From Gossypium raimondii (lineage: Eukaryota; Streptophyta; Magnoliopsida; Malvales; Malvaceae), in assembly GCF_025698545.1 (NCBI RefSeq), contig NC_068575.1, positions 61,699,980-61,763,979 on the forward strand: a stretch of DNA of 64,000 nt. The letters are read 5' to 3'. How positions within the stretch are numbered: the stretch's first letter is position 1; the number at the start of each line of letters is the position of its first letter. The position numbers were made by a program, and so were the translations under genes. The notes under the pieces were generated by a model. That model saw only the letters and a list, made by a program, of their open reading frames with translations, did no database searches and was not told the DNA's origin. Positions 51,944-64,000 of the stretch are shown here, piece by piece.

Positions 51944-51955
51944 TCGTATCAGAGC
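51944..51955 (+). other. Primer-binding-site-like motif of an LTR element
   Basis: TCGTATCAGAGC differs by one base from TGGTATCAGAGC, the site complementary to initiator tRNA-Met used by many plant LTR retrotransposons. It suggests that an older element starts here and continues past the solo LTR. I could not find its LTR borders. Confidence 0.4.
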
Positions 51956-52004
51956 TAGTTTTGTATGAGTTTTCCACTATTCTTGAATCTTCAACAAGGG
52001 CCAT

Positions 52005-54625
52005 TGTAACACCCCCAACCCATATCTCTCGCCGGAACCGGGTTACAGAGCATTACCGGAGTTTACAGATCAAACAGACAGAAATTTCAAACATTTCATA
52101 TCATCAAAACAATTAGTCATCAAAGCATCATTTTAATCCAAATTATAAACATACCAAATCCAAATCAATTTGCCTAGTTCATGAGTACTTAAACATAGAA
52201 TTAAATTCACATGCACCTATCTAGATTTAGTTCAATTTATCATGCCATAATATGGCTTCAAAAACAAACACATATTTATATGTATAAAACCAACTAAAAT
52301 TAAACTTACAACCTCATTTACAATCAAACCACAAAATAACTATTATTTAGACACCCTAGGTACATGCTGACACAAAGGATAAACATCACCACATTTGAGT
52401 TCGGGATCGTTGTTGGATGCTGAATCGGCGATCAAAAGTTAAGTACCTAACCTGTGCACGGGAAACAAAACCGTACGCTGAGTAAAACTCAATGGTATTT
52501 CTATAATCCAAATATTTAAAGATAAGAAATTACAAATATACAATTGAAATATAAACACATGTTAATATTTAATTATTACAACAACCATATTATATTTCAT
52601 TTGTTTCAAAAATATCTCAATTCTCATACTTGCTATATAAATAGATTTTCACAATTTATTTCACATTTCATTATACAATTGCAATATTCATTCCATAGTC
52701 ATTTCATGAGTATATAACTCATATATTCCATATATTTGCAACATATTTCACATTCTATTTTCAATTCACTATTTCAATTTCATTTCTCATACCATACCAT
52801 TTTAATATCAATTATAAAACTTTATTATTCATTTACCCCTATTAACACGACTCGGACTCGGACGGATACACAGATCCAACCAAAACACACCAATTTGGTA
52901 CCCAGTACCTCATCGGATAATTCGAAGTAATAAGTTGACACCCAGTGTCTCATCCGCTAAACTGAAGTAAATTGGCACCTAGTGCCTCATCGAATTAATC
53001 CGAAGACACCCAGTGTCTAATCGACTCGAAGTAGAAGAAATCTTGAACTCTTCCAATCCTATGTCATGCCATCTATATCCGACTCAGCCCGATACAATTA
53101 ATAGGGTTTCAATTCACTTTTCAAAAACAACCAATATTCATTTCAATTCAAATAATCAATATATTCAATATATATATACAAATTCAATCAATATAAATTC
53201 AATAAATTCATCACATACTAAATCAATCCATTTCAATTGCAAAACACAAAAATTCTCACCTCAACACTTACCATATACATTAAATTGAATTATAACAATT
53301 AACAACTAAATTCGGATTATAAAAATACAAACTAGAAATTTCGAGCTATTCTACGTCGACTTTATCTTTCGCCTTTTTAGTCGAGGATTCCGGTACGACA
53401 TTAGCTACAGAATTAAAACAATTAAAATTCATCAATACAATACAATTCAATTTCATATTGCATATTTCAATTTTTACTCAACATTTGCCTAAATTCCAAT
53501 TTAGTCCATAAATTGAGACTAATTTTATTTCTTCACAATCAATTCTATATTTTCATTCAATTTCCACTTTAAACTAGATTTAACTCTCTAATTTCACTTA
53601 AATCCCTAGATTTTGAATTTTTCACAATTTAGTCCCTATTACTCAAAATTTACAATTTATTCTACAATTCAATCCTTTTCACTTCTAACTTAAAATCTAT
53701 CAATTTAATCCCTAATACTAAAATTATTCAACATTAACAACATTTAAAAACTTAATAATTTCTAAAATTTTGACATGGGTTGGATAATATTTAATACCGA
53801 GATTCCAAAACATAAAAATTAAAAGAAAAAGGGATTAAATTGACTAACCAATTGAACTTGAAACTTTGAAACCCTAGTTTTCCCTTTCTTTCTTTTTCTC
53901 CTGCTTCGTTTTTGCTTTTCTGTTTCTTTCTCTATTTCTTTTCTTTTATTTCTTTTTATTATTATACAATATAATATATATAATATATATACTTAATTAT
54001 TAAGATATAATATTATAATATATATTTTAACTTTAAATTTTTAATAATAAACACTTATGCGGCCTCATTTATGAGAAATGGCATAATTTCTTCTTTAGTC
54101 CTTTTACTTTTCTTTAATCTATAATTCAACTTTCACCCTATATGCAATTTAGTCCTTATACCTAATTACTTTTAATTCAAGCAAATTCGCTTAATCGAAA
54201 CCTAATTAACTACACAACTAACTTCGTAAATATATATTAAAATATTTAAAAAATATTTACAAGTCCGATTTACGAGAACAGAGTGCCGAGAATGCACTTT
54301 TTTTTAATTTGATCATTTTTAATTAATTAACCATCGAAACGTTAAAATTTCTTAACGAAACTTTAATACAACCTTAATGACACTCTGTAAATATTTATAA
54401 AAATATTTACGGCTCAGTTTATAAAAACAAAGTCCCGATACCTTATTTTTTAAAATTACTTGAACTTAATAAATCACTTATATAACATAAATTATCAAAT
54501 CAAAACCCCTTTTAAAAATCACATTTGACTCATAATATTAAATAATAATATTTACGAACTTACTCATCGGATTTCGTGGCCCCGAAACCATTGTTTCTGA
54601 CACCACTAAAAAACGGGTTGTTACA
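52005..54625. mobile_element. Probable solo LTR (gypsy-like)
   Basis: Begins TGTAACACCC and ends GGGTTGTTACA, with TG...CA ends and a 7-bp terminal inverted repeat (TGTAACA/TGTTACA). The flanks are GCCAT and ACCAT, a 5-bp duplication with one change. Inside, near 52890-53030, short units such as CACCCAGTGTCTCATC recur four to five times. No protein-coding sequence or second LTR is present. The gypsy label rests on remembered resemblance to Malvaceae LTRs. Confidence 0.7.
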
Positions 54626-54756
54626 ACCATCATCTACAAGCTTCTCTACTCCTTTCATTAGAATCATTTCTCTATTTTTTGAAGTTGCCTCCATCCTCAA
54701 GTTGGAGCTCATATCTTGAATGCTTATATGGGGTTCAAAAAACTGCCACAAGTTTG

Positions 54757-55361
54757 AGCTATGAAAGATGTTAACCTTGTTGACTTAGGATATAAAAGGA
54801 ATTGGTTCCATGGTCTAACAAACATCAGGGTTCTCACCTCATACGGGAAATATTAGACCGCTTCTTGTGAACGAAAGAATGCGTTAACAAGTTCACAAAC
54901 TACAATATGACTCATCTCGTCAGTTAAAAATGGGATCACTATCCGCTTCTCTTAAATACCCAAGGTATACTCAACTTTAGAGACTAAATGTGTCATAGGA
55001 GAATGTGCCACTTTGAAGCTATTTGGGCAAAAGAACAAGGTTGGAGGGGTGTGATTTGGAAGGAGTGGAGCACAAATGAGAAGATTTTGGTGGAAGAAAA
55101 ATTAGGCAGGGTGTTTGGAAAACTTCATGATTGGCATAATGACAATATCGGTAATTTCTCTAAGCACGTTAATGAATTGAACCTCACTATAGAATATCTT
55201 TAAAAACAACTTGTGACAGATCAAGCCTTGCAAGCGGAGTTTGAGGCTAAGCAAAAGCTCAGCACATGGATTGAGAAAGAAGAACTTTTCTGGCAACAAA
55301 CAGCTAAATCCCATTGGTTTCGAGAAGGTGATAGAAATACAGCTTCCTTCCATGCACAAGT
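54757..55361 (+). pseudogene. LINE fragment: end of endonuclease and linker before RT
   Basis: Broken frames read VNLVDLGYKRNWFHGLTN (end of the APE-type endonuclease), then CHFEAIWAKEQGWRGVIWKEW, FGKLHDWHNDNIGNFSKHVNEL and WIEKEELFWQQTAKSHW-FREGDRNTASFHAQV. These are the conserved blocks of plant LINE ORF2 leading into reverse transcriptase. Stops and frameshifts show decay. The sequence stops abruptly where an LTR-like TGTTGGATTTGG begins. Confidence 0.75.
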
Positions 55362-57798
55362 TGTTGGATTTGGTACTTTAAGTGTATTATATTCGTTTGT
55401 ACATTTGTAATTTTTTTAAACAGATTAGTTAATAAAATTATTAATGAATTACATTAACACACTATTTGTATAATGTCCTTATGTGGTTTTTGCATGCAAA
55501 GCAAAATAGAAGCAATTATTACCTCAATGATTGTCTAATGTTTAAACTAATACTAAACAGTATTACATGATCAAATTGTAATACTGAAAGATAACTTATA
55601 TTAGTAGACAAACCTAAATATATCCTTAGTCTAATTGGAAATGAGCAAACCAATTGAAAGACTGATATGTCGTTTATCAAGTCCAATTAGGGAGATACCT
55701 TGTCTTGGATATCAGAGTGGATGAATTTTTGAAGATAAAGACACATATATGACTAACTGGACTGATAGTATATCGGACAAGACCCAAGAAAAATAAATCC
55801 TAAATCTGTTTATGAATTTATTCACTTGTGATGTTCATATTGTGACATACATTAATCTTGAGTGGATGATGGACTATGTATGCATGACTTATATTTTAAC
55901 ACCCTTAACCCGTATTCGTTGCCGAAATAGGGTTACGGAGTATTATCAAAATTTACAGATCGAATAACAGACATTTCATAGCATAAACCAATCAAAATCA
56001 ATCATATTGTCCCTTATAGGAGCCCTCGAGGCTCAAAATACATATTAGAAATGATTCAGAACTTAATTGGGTATTCAGAGAATTTTTCAGAAAACATCAA
56101 AAAATTTCAAATGTGCAGGGGACATACGCCCGTCTGGCCAGGCCGTGTGGCTCACACAGTCAAGAGACATGCCTGTGTCACAGGCCGTGTGGGCATTCCA
56201 AAAAGGGGCACAGGGTTGTGTCCCAGCCTGTGTCCAAACTTGGGAGCTCTCTGACTTGAGTCACACAGCCAAGCCACACACTCGTGCGATAGGTCGTGTG
56301 AATAATTTGAGCATTCTCTTTGCAATTTATAAGATGCAGGGGACACACGGCCAAACCACACGCCCGTGTGTTAGGTCGTGTGAAAAATTTAAGCAGACTG
56401 ACTTATGCAAATCAAAAGATACAGGGGACACACGACCGTGTCACTTGGCCGTGTGTCACACATATACTTTAATGTAAGTAAAAGTCTGAGTTCGAATAGA
56501 TAAAGAATCAAAAAATGGTACATTAGGTATACGAATTTTGCAGCATGTAGTATCATTAGATGATGGGTAAATGATATCCTCTCATTGACATTACATGATA
56601 GATGAAAAGAAAATGTTCCCACGAGTTGTTCGTCTTTGTGATAAATAACTTAATTACTATTTGATAGTAATTGACTTTTCATGAAAGATGTAATGGTTAC
56701 CATGAGATAAAATAGGATCATATTGGGAGAACGAATTTATCCCAAAAAGATTAAGGATATCCTATAAGGGTAACACACTTATGGCAATGTCATTAGACGA
56801 GTACTAATCAAGTTGCTTTCGTAATGATATGTCATTAGGGAGAACTCGGTTACAATACTATAATGGAATAACTTCGTGACTAAATAGCTTATAATTAATA
56901 GGCGAAAAGTTGGAACTTAATTATAAATCATTTTATCCCTAATCACATATGTCAAACCATCCCTCCGCTAACTCGTTGAAACCAGGAATGAATTGCATGT
57001 TGAATCAAATGAAAAGAAATGGGTAGAAATGGTAAAATTAGAGAAATGAGAAACATTTGGAAATAAATGTGGTTTTCTCACTAAGTATGGAAATGACCTG
57101 AAAATTAATTTTTAGTTTTTTGAGTTATTAATTAATTAATTGAAGTTCGAAAATGGAATTAAATTAATTAGTCATAGTGAATCCTTTGAATATAGAAAAA
57201 TTAAATATATTTTCTCATAGATTCTTTTACGATAAAGTTGTTATGATTTTAACGGAATCAGAATCGAGTTGAAAAAATATTTAATTGAGAAATTTAGTTA
57301 TTTAAATTAATTTATTATGTTTATTTTGGAAAATAGAAAAACATGTATTAGTTTGGATTGAATTATAAACTGTTGGGTTAAAAGTTTAGGAAATACTTAT
57401 AATTGAACCTTATACGGGAGAGGCCCAAAAACCCTCATGTTAATTACAAGGGACAACAAACCATAGTATATTTAACTAGGGTTGTCGCTCCTATCTCCTA
57501 GTTCAACTAGGAAATTATTTTTTATTAAATAGACTCCTTCTAATTTAATTAGGGTTTAACTTTTTCTTCCTATAAATAGATGACACCGATAATGCTAAAT
57601 ACAAAATAAGTTTTATACAACTTTGAGATATTGTTATTCAGCCCGGAAATAATGAGAATTTATATCTAAGTATAAATTTTATTTTCCGGAATAACAATTT
57701 TACCGGTTTCTATTGAGAGAAATTTTTTCTTTCCCATTGAAAGTAAAATAAATAATTTCTAGTTCTGCGTTTGATTCGAATTCATTTGAGCCCACACT
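55362..57798. mobile_element. LTR-type insertion inside the LINE
   Basis: Starts TGTTGGATTTGG directly after the LINE block and runs, without coding capacity, to about GAGCCCACA near 57796. The right part (56640-57790) has leader-like sequence and a TATAAATAG box at 57571-57579, as in copia-type LTRs. I found no clear target duplication, and the right border is uncertain. Confidence 0.4.
55894..56470. mobile_element. Truncated gypsy-like LTR fragment, nested
   Basis: TTTTAACACCCTTAACCCG... at 55894 resembles the start of the solo LTR at 52005 (both continue GGGTTACGGAG or GGGTTACAGAG and TTTACAGATC). It runs into repeated CGTGTGG/CACACG motifs (56120-56465), ending without a matching right end. 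Confidence 0.55.
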
Positions 57799-58009
57799 CG
57801 AAACAGTTCATGGTACAAGAATAGTGAAGAAGGCCATTTGGTTGAAAGATGAGAACAAAAAGAATCCGTCTAGGCCAAAACAAATGTGCGAATTCATAAA
57901 AAGTTTATTGTTATAAATATTACAAATCGGTTCAATTTTTAAATTTTTAAATTTTCGGTTTTTAAGAAAATCATTTGAGCTACAAAGCATCTATTTTATG
58001 GAGAAACAT
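57799..58009. other. Unassigned AT-rich stretch between LTR and LINE parts
   Basis: No recognisable coding or structural signal; perhaps internal remains of the inserted LTR element. Confidence 0.3.
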
Positions 58010-59154
58010 ATGATCCGCTAAAAAGCTGATGCAAAAAGGAACTCGTTGGAGAGTCGGCAATGGTAAGCACATTAAGATTAAATCAAACCAGTAAATGCCC
58101 TCTAATGTCTTTTTTGGTGTTATTGGCAGCCACGAATATACATCCTAATGGTAAAGTCAACATGCTCATCAATGAAGCCAACAATAGATGGCAAGAGGAC
58201 TTGATAAGAGTTGAATTCAATGAGGTGGGGGCAAAAGCTATCTTAGAAATGCCTCTGGCTGTTGCTATTTGTGAGGATGAGATTGTTTGGCACCAAACTT
58301 CATGGAAAATCAAAACAATGCCTAAAGTGAAACTCTTTGCTTGGAGAGCTTGCAATACAACCTTACCAACAACGGGAAACATTGCTAGTAGGATACAAAA
58401 TGCCCAAAAACAATGTAAATGACGTGGATGTGAATGGGAGTCGGATCTTCATGCTTTGAGGGACTGCACTTTCCCTAAAGAAGTTCTTCACTACTGTCGA
58501 GTACCACTCTCCTCACTGATCAATGAGTTTGAGAACATTGTTGATTGGATTGATATGGCAGTTGAACACTATGATCCACGCTGATAAATCTTTTTGTGCT
58601 TCGATTTTTGCTGATGAAATCATTAGTCAACTGCAGGAATACAAGAGAATTACAAATTGTCCCATTGGGATATCTACAATCCACCTCTTTCTCTTCATGG
58701 CAAGCGCCACCACATCATTTGATCTTTGGACTAAACAGGAAGCGAGCGGCTACATCATTCGTGACTTTGACGGATCCGACCTTGCATTTGGGCAGTCAAA
58801 ACTGGGAAGAACTACGGATGCAAGTACGACAAAGACACTTGCTACGGTTAAAGCGAGGGAATTTACGTTACAGCTCAGGCATCAAAGGGTTATCTTTGAA
58901 GGGGATGCTCTGAACGTTATCTTGAGCTTACAGGGAAGGTACAGGACCTATCTTGCATAGGACCGATGACTTCTAAATTAGGGATATCTATGGCTTCTCT
59001 TTTCCAAACTTGTTTGTTTCAACATGTCAATAGGAAATACAATGAAGTCGCTCACCAACTTGCAAGAAACTGCTTTGATTCTGAAAATGTTTTTTGGATG
59101 GAAGATTACCCATCCTTTCTACATGTTGTAATCAACGATGTTTTTCATGCTTAA
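58010..59154 (+). pseudogene. LINE fragment: post-RT, zinc knuckle and RNase H-like end
   Basis: Starts with AKKLMQKGTRWRVGNGKHIKI, a hallmark block after the reverse transcriptase of plant LINEs. Then KVKLFAWRACNTTLPTTGNIASR and a zf-RVT type C-----C--E---H-LRDC (58400-58475, one in-frame TGA). An RNase H-like tail follows: GYIIRDFDGSDLAFGQS, VIFEGDALNVI, and HVNRKYNEVAHQLARNC (to 59154). Several stops and frame changes make it inactive. The reverse transcriptase core itself is missing between 55361 and 58010. Confidence 0.8.
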
Positions 59155-62100
59155 TCTAATGCTACTATGTTTATTTAAATGAAAGTAAAAATTAGAGTAT
59201 ATAAATTAAATTTTAAATTTAAGTAAAATATAGGGATCAATTTGAAATTTAATTAATTTTATAATTAAAAAATAGTTGGTTTTTTTTTAGTAATCTCATT
59301 ATAGTTTCTGACTCTTTTTGACATAATGTCTTTTCTAATTTATAAATTAATCTACTCGAACTCATGTTCTCGTGCACTATCAACAATGTCTATGCAAATC
59401 GAGCTAATATTTAATCGGATACATAAAAGAGTTGTGTGAGGTAAGGATTTGTGTTAAAATTTCAAACCTCTTAGGACATTTTGCCCTCCTTTGACCCCGT
59501 CAAAGCTTCAAGCCTTCAACAAACTTCAAATCTTTTGGGACCTTGATGATCCTTAAATCTCGCTTATGGGTTGTCTTCTAATTTATATTAGATTTAATTG
59601 ATCGTGGACGAACTTTTATTTGAATTAAATTTGAATATATTTTAATTTTCAATTTATTATGTTTTATAATTACAAATCCATCGAATATATATCACTTATG
59701 ATTATATGCGTAAGTTTCTTTTATGTATGTATACGAGTATATATTCTTTCAGGCACATTTTTTTAGGGTAAAATTCTCCGTAAATACATGCATTGCTTTT
59801 AAATCTACGTATAAAATACGATACAAAATAATGAATTTAAATGAAAAATCAAGTATTCTATCTACCTGTACCGAGGCTTCAGCCTTTCAATTATTAAAGG
59901 AAACATGAACTTAAATACTGAAGAAGTTTCAGAAGCCATTAATGGCGGCCAGGTGTTTGGTAGAGAAAGAAGACGAAGAAGAAAATGGTGGCACATAAAA
60001 TTAATATCACCCCCTTATGAGCTGTTTTCTACCTTCATTTATCCTTGAAAATGATGTTTCAAACAGGTCATCAATTTTTTATTTTTGTTCTTTTTCCAAC
60101 TTGGATTTGATTTCTTCCATAGGAGCCACGAATCTTTTCTACTAACCCCAGTATATCTACACTATTTTGGAAATATTAGTTTAAAATCAAAATTAGCAGA
60201 TAAATTTATAACGAAGTTTTTTATATTAAAAGTTACATTGTATTTTATTTTATTTATTCAAAAAATAGCTAAATTAGTTTTTATATATTAGGTCAAAGAA
60301 CAAACCAATCTTTCTATTAAAAATTATTTATTTTTACTGCTAAAAATTATTTATAAGCAATGGTGAATCTAGAAAAATTTTTAGAGGGTCAGAATTGAAT
60401 TATAAATTTTTTATAGGTCAAAATATAATTTTATCATGTTATAATTTATTATTACATTATTCTTTAAGTGACTTAACATTTTTTTTTTCATATTTGGGAG
60501 CTATTAATTTGTAATTTAAACATTTCTTATGGCAGTACATAGCAATTTTCCCTGGGGGAGGGGAGGGGAAGGCCCCTACTTGCCCCTCTTAAATTCCCCC
60601 TTCAGCATTATGTACTTATGGCACATCATATATAATTGTCTGATTATTTTGTTATGTCAGTTTTTAACAATAAAAATAAATAAATTTTTTAAGAAAAATG
60701 ATCAATTTATTTTTAATCTAACGATTTAATCATTCTCAAACCGAAATTGACATTTAATTATATTTAGGAAAGAAGTTCACACTATTTCTTCCAACCAACT
60801 ATTAATTATTTTCTTAAGTTTTAGCGAAATTAAATAAAATAAGAACTTTTAATTTTAATAAAATATTTAAATTTTATATATAATTTATTAAACCATATTT
60901 TAATAATAAAATAATAAATAATAAATAAATTTAAATTCATAACATTTATTAAAATATCAAAATCTCACTAATTAATATTTTTATTAATATATATTTAACT
61001 TAAAACAAGAAAGACAAAATTTTTATAAATATATATACTAAAAATTTATTTAACCACCGGTTCATTCAATCTATATTGACTCATATTAATTCATCTAAAT
61101 TTTTTTTCAAGTCGATATATTAATCGACTTTCCATCTGAATAGTTGAGTACAGTTTGGATAACCATGCCTAACTACAATGATCCCTAGTCACCTGCTGTG
61201 AAAGTCATCCGCTTTAGCAACATCACGATGTCGTAAAATAATGGAAGCTCTTTTTTTTTTTTTAACAAAATAATAATAATGGGAGCTTTTTTATGCGCGT
61301 GTATTTAATGCTTGAGGAGTTTCACAATAATGGAGTCTTGCTAAGAAAGTGCTGCTCCAATATTTAAACTGCAGTGCCAAAAATATTCATTTTACAAGGC
61401 TATTTAAATCAATATTTTGATCTAGAAATTATACCATATTTCTTAGGTAGCATGCAATACTAAACAAAGATACTCAAAGTCAACAACTGTTTTTTTTCTG
61501 ACACCGAAATTATGTTTGCAAGAGAAAGTCAAACTGAAAAGCACACCTCCCAAACACAAAACCCTACTCATTGCTCTTCGTTTTCCATAATCCATGAGGC
61601 CCCATCTAAGTAATTACCCCAAAACAACTCCTCCTACTCATCTGTAAAAATATCAAAGAAAGAGTTAGATTTTATAATTAAATAGTGGCATAGTGTGTCA
61701 TATGTACTTCAATAAAAATAAATAAAATAAATATATAAAAATTAATTTACTTACTTTTAATAGAAGAAGCAAAATTCAAACCAACTTCTAATATAACAAA
61801 AACTTCCGTCATATTTTTACCTCAATCAGTCCCTCATAGCTGCCTCTCCTTAAAATTTATCTTTTCAGTAACCGTTGACTTGCTACACTGTGTGTCGCCG
61901 TATAAAAAGAGACCGTTTTGAGATGGTGGTTTTACTGTGTTAGAGTATAATGATGGCAAAAGAACGTTGACATTTTTTTTGGTAGCATTGCAAAACGCAT
62001 GAGCTGTGGAGTATGTGGTTGGGTAGGGGGGGTATGGGCCAAATTATCCCTATTGCATATTGAATGAAGGTTGACGAACCAAATTAATTAAAAGTGAGGA

Positions 62101-64000
62101 GAAGAAGCATGTGATTTCTTCTATTTGTTTCGGTGGGTTTGTCATTAATGTTAATTTCCTTCACCGTCTGTTCTTCGACAGTGATCATGTGGGTAGTTGA
62201 AGGTTAGCCAATTGCTTAGGATTTAAATTTGCCACATTTACCATTTATGATTTTGAATTACAACCATAAATGAACATTAACACATAAATATATAGATTCG
62301 CATCTAAAAATATCAAATTTAATTTTATTATTTAAGTTAATAATTGAATCAATTTAAGGAAATTTGTTTCTACTTAACACCAATTACCATATATATCATG
62401 TTAATGCACCATACCTTGCTATTAAAAGTCAAACTTACATAGAATCTTATATGATAGTATGATGATTAAGGGTGTTCATTGTCCCAAATGTGGCTTGGAT
62501 TCGAGCCACACTAGTTGTGTTATTATTGTAATTTTTAAAAAAAACTTATATAAATTTTGCAAATCAAATAAACATGTTTTTATTAATAAATTATATTAAT
62601 AATTAAAAGAAGCCCATATATATTACAAGGTACAAAATATATATATTGAAACTTTATAATGTAATTGTATTATATTTACAAGTGGACACTTTGAAATTAC
62701 ACCTTGTGTCACTTAATAAATACATTTTATTAATTAAAAATAGATAAAATTTATTTTTATTATTTATGTAATCATATATATTATAACAATACGAGGTAAA
62801 AAAAAGAAATAAATAACCATATTCATATTATAGTTTTTAACGCGTGCCACTTTTTATTTGAAGCACTTTCTAATAATTTAGGTAATTACTCTTTTACTCA
62901 TTAACGTTTATTTTTAAATTAACTTTTAATATTATAATATTAAAATTAATAAATATTAAATTGTTAAGCTTAAAATATTGTTTTAAAAATGACACATAGG
63001 TTAAATTTATATTTTTCAAATATGATAAGAATTAAATACATTCATTGATTAAAGTAAAGCAAAAATAAATATATAATTACAAATAATCGAGTATTAATAA
63101 TTTTAGGATAAATCTCAAAATTATACATGAACTTTGATTTAATGTGCAATCAACTTTAATTTGGTGCAATTATACACGTGAAACTCTATTTGTGCTTCAA
63201 ATCTATACTTAAAATTTTAATTTTGATTTAATCATACACATTTAAAGAAATAAATACATCATTTTATTTTTATATTGGATAAATATAATTATTTATGTAT
63301 GCAATATATAAACATAAAATGATGTTATATCAATAATTGTGTTAATAATTTATAAGAATTTGATCAAATCAAAGTTCATGTATACAATTACAAATTAAAC
63401 CATAATTAATGTATAATTTTAAAATTTATCCCATAATTTTAACATTAAAACAAATTAATTTAACAATATATAATTAACCTGAAAGAGTTTATTAATCATA
63501 TTATTTAAATTATAATATATTAATATTATGATGAATTTTGTATTATTTTAATATTAAATATTTTAATATTATTTTAATATTAAATAAATTTAAAATTAAA
63601 TAACATTAATATAACTGATTCCAACTTAAATATTTATAAAAATATTTTATAATTATATTACTTTTCAATTTATTAATAATTTGTTTGAAGAGATTCATTA
63701 AAATTTTGAACAGAAGCTGATATTATAAAAATTATAAATTTAATATACATGGGACTTTACCATCTAGTTTAATCTATAGACTTAAAATTTAAATGTTTTA
63801 TTTTCTACAACCTAAAAATGTTTTTTTATTTTTATTTTCCATGTCCATTTTACAGTTTATGTTCAGAATTCAGGGTTGTCCCTACCAACAATGTCGTTTA
63901 CAAAGATTAAACATGAATCCTTCGTTTGGGAGCACAATGTGCCTTACCATTACACCCAATCACTTGTTCGTATGTTAATTTAATTATTGACAATATTAAT
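59155..64000. other. Gene-free AT-rich DNA at the right end
   Basis: No exon-like coding sequence recognised. A dispersed 'agagggtcagaattgaattataaa' repeat lies at about 60355-60640 and a MITE-like element at 63108-63430. The rest is very AT-rich with no visible structure. Short open frames here lack family motifs. Confidence 0.45.
63108..63430. mobile_element. MITE-like element, copy 2 of a pair
   Basis: GGATAAATCTCAAAATTATACATGAACTTTGATTTAATGTG... is mirrored at the right end (...TAATGTATAATTTTAAAATTTATCCC). The body matches the element at 28072-28450. Confidence 0.65.

Larger units (their letters stand above)
48106..52004. other. Gene-free AT-rich DNA with decayed repeats
   Basis: The first few hundred bases are the promoter side of the BODYGUARD-like gene. 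Then come a hairpin-rich short repeat (48868-48945), a TA run (49434-49472), a 'ccctcaaaata' dispersed repeat (about 49550-49740), diverged direct repeats (about 50110-50265 and 50940-51090), 'tcacttaa' degenerate repeats (51095-51260), and a primer-binding-site-like motif at 51944-51955. Confidence 0.45.

Noticed and set aside
53013-53288. 91-codon Asn/Ser/Ile-rich frame
   Set aside because: Lies inside the solo LTR and is low-complexity AT-rich sequence.
56051-56477. 67- and 136-codon frames with repeated RPC/GDTRP motifs
   Set aside because: They come from the repeated CGTGTG/CACACG motifs of an LTR fragment; no known protein.

Overview
This window looks like nuclear DNA of a flowering plant, most likely a eudicot. 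The genes have many short introns, the intergenic DNA is very AT-rich, and there are many degraded MITEs, LTR fragments and LINE fragments. The style of the repeats (LTRs starting TGTAACACCC, a fragment rich in CGTGTG/CACACG motifs) reminds me of cotton (Gossypium, Malvaceae). That species guess is inference from memory, not something I could test.

I could rebuild eight genes, plus one decayed gene fragment, by joining exons at splice sites. The seven spliced genes all give an uninterrupted frame. From left to right they are: a TIC32-like short-chain dehydrogenase (+, 2786-4692); a 5'-truncated, frameshifted WAT1/EamA transporter fragment (-, 4835-6037); the ER Hsp70 chaperone BiP ending in HDEL (-, 7579-11148); a WD40-repeat protein of the WDR44-like plant group (-, 13553-16279); a FRAY/OSR1-like STE20 kinase with 21 exons (-, 20019-26827); a TBC-domain RabGAP with a hydrophobic N-terminus (-, 29973-33674); a single-exon DUF538 protein (+, 35887-36366); an EMB8-like alpha/beta hydrolase (+, 39033-42655); and a BODYGUARD-like alpha/beta hydrolase (-, 44499-48105).

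From about 48 kb to the right end there is no intact gene. The region holds a probable solo LTR (52005-54625), a LINE broken into two pieces (54757-55361 and 58010-59154) with LTR-type sequence between them, and decayed repeats. Short inverted-repeat elements also sit inside introns of the dehydrogenase, the kinase and both hydrolase genes.

The genes are typical scattered plant housekeeping and signalling genes and do not form a pathway cluster. I see no clear undescribed system. The points most worth checking are a GC-AG intron, an exact ERSE-II element upstream of BiP, two tandem duplications of 150 and 162 bp that involve coding sequence, a MITE inserted 14 bp from a splice donor with a 10-bp target duplication, a foldback element with three 167-bp repeats in an intron, and a short LINE insertion flanked by a 30-bp duplication.
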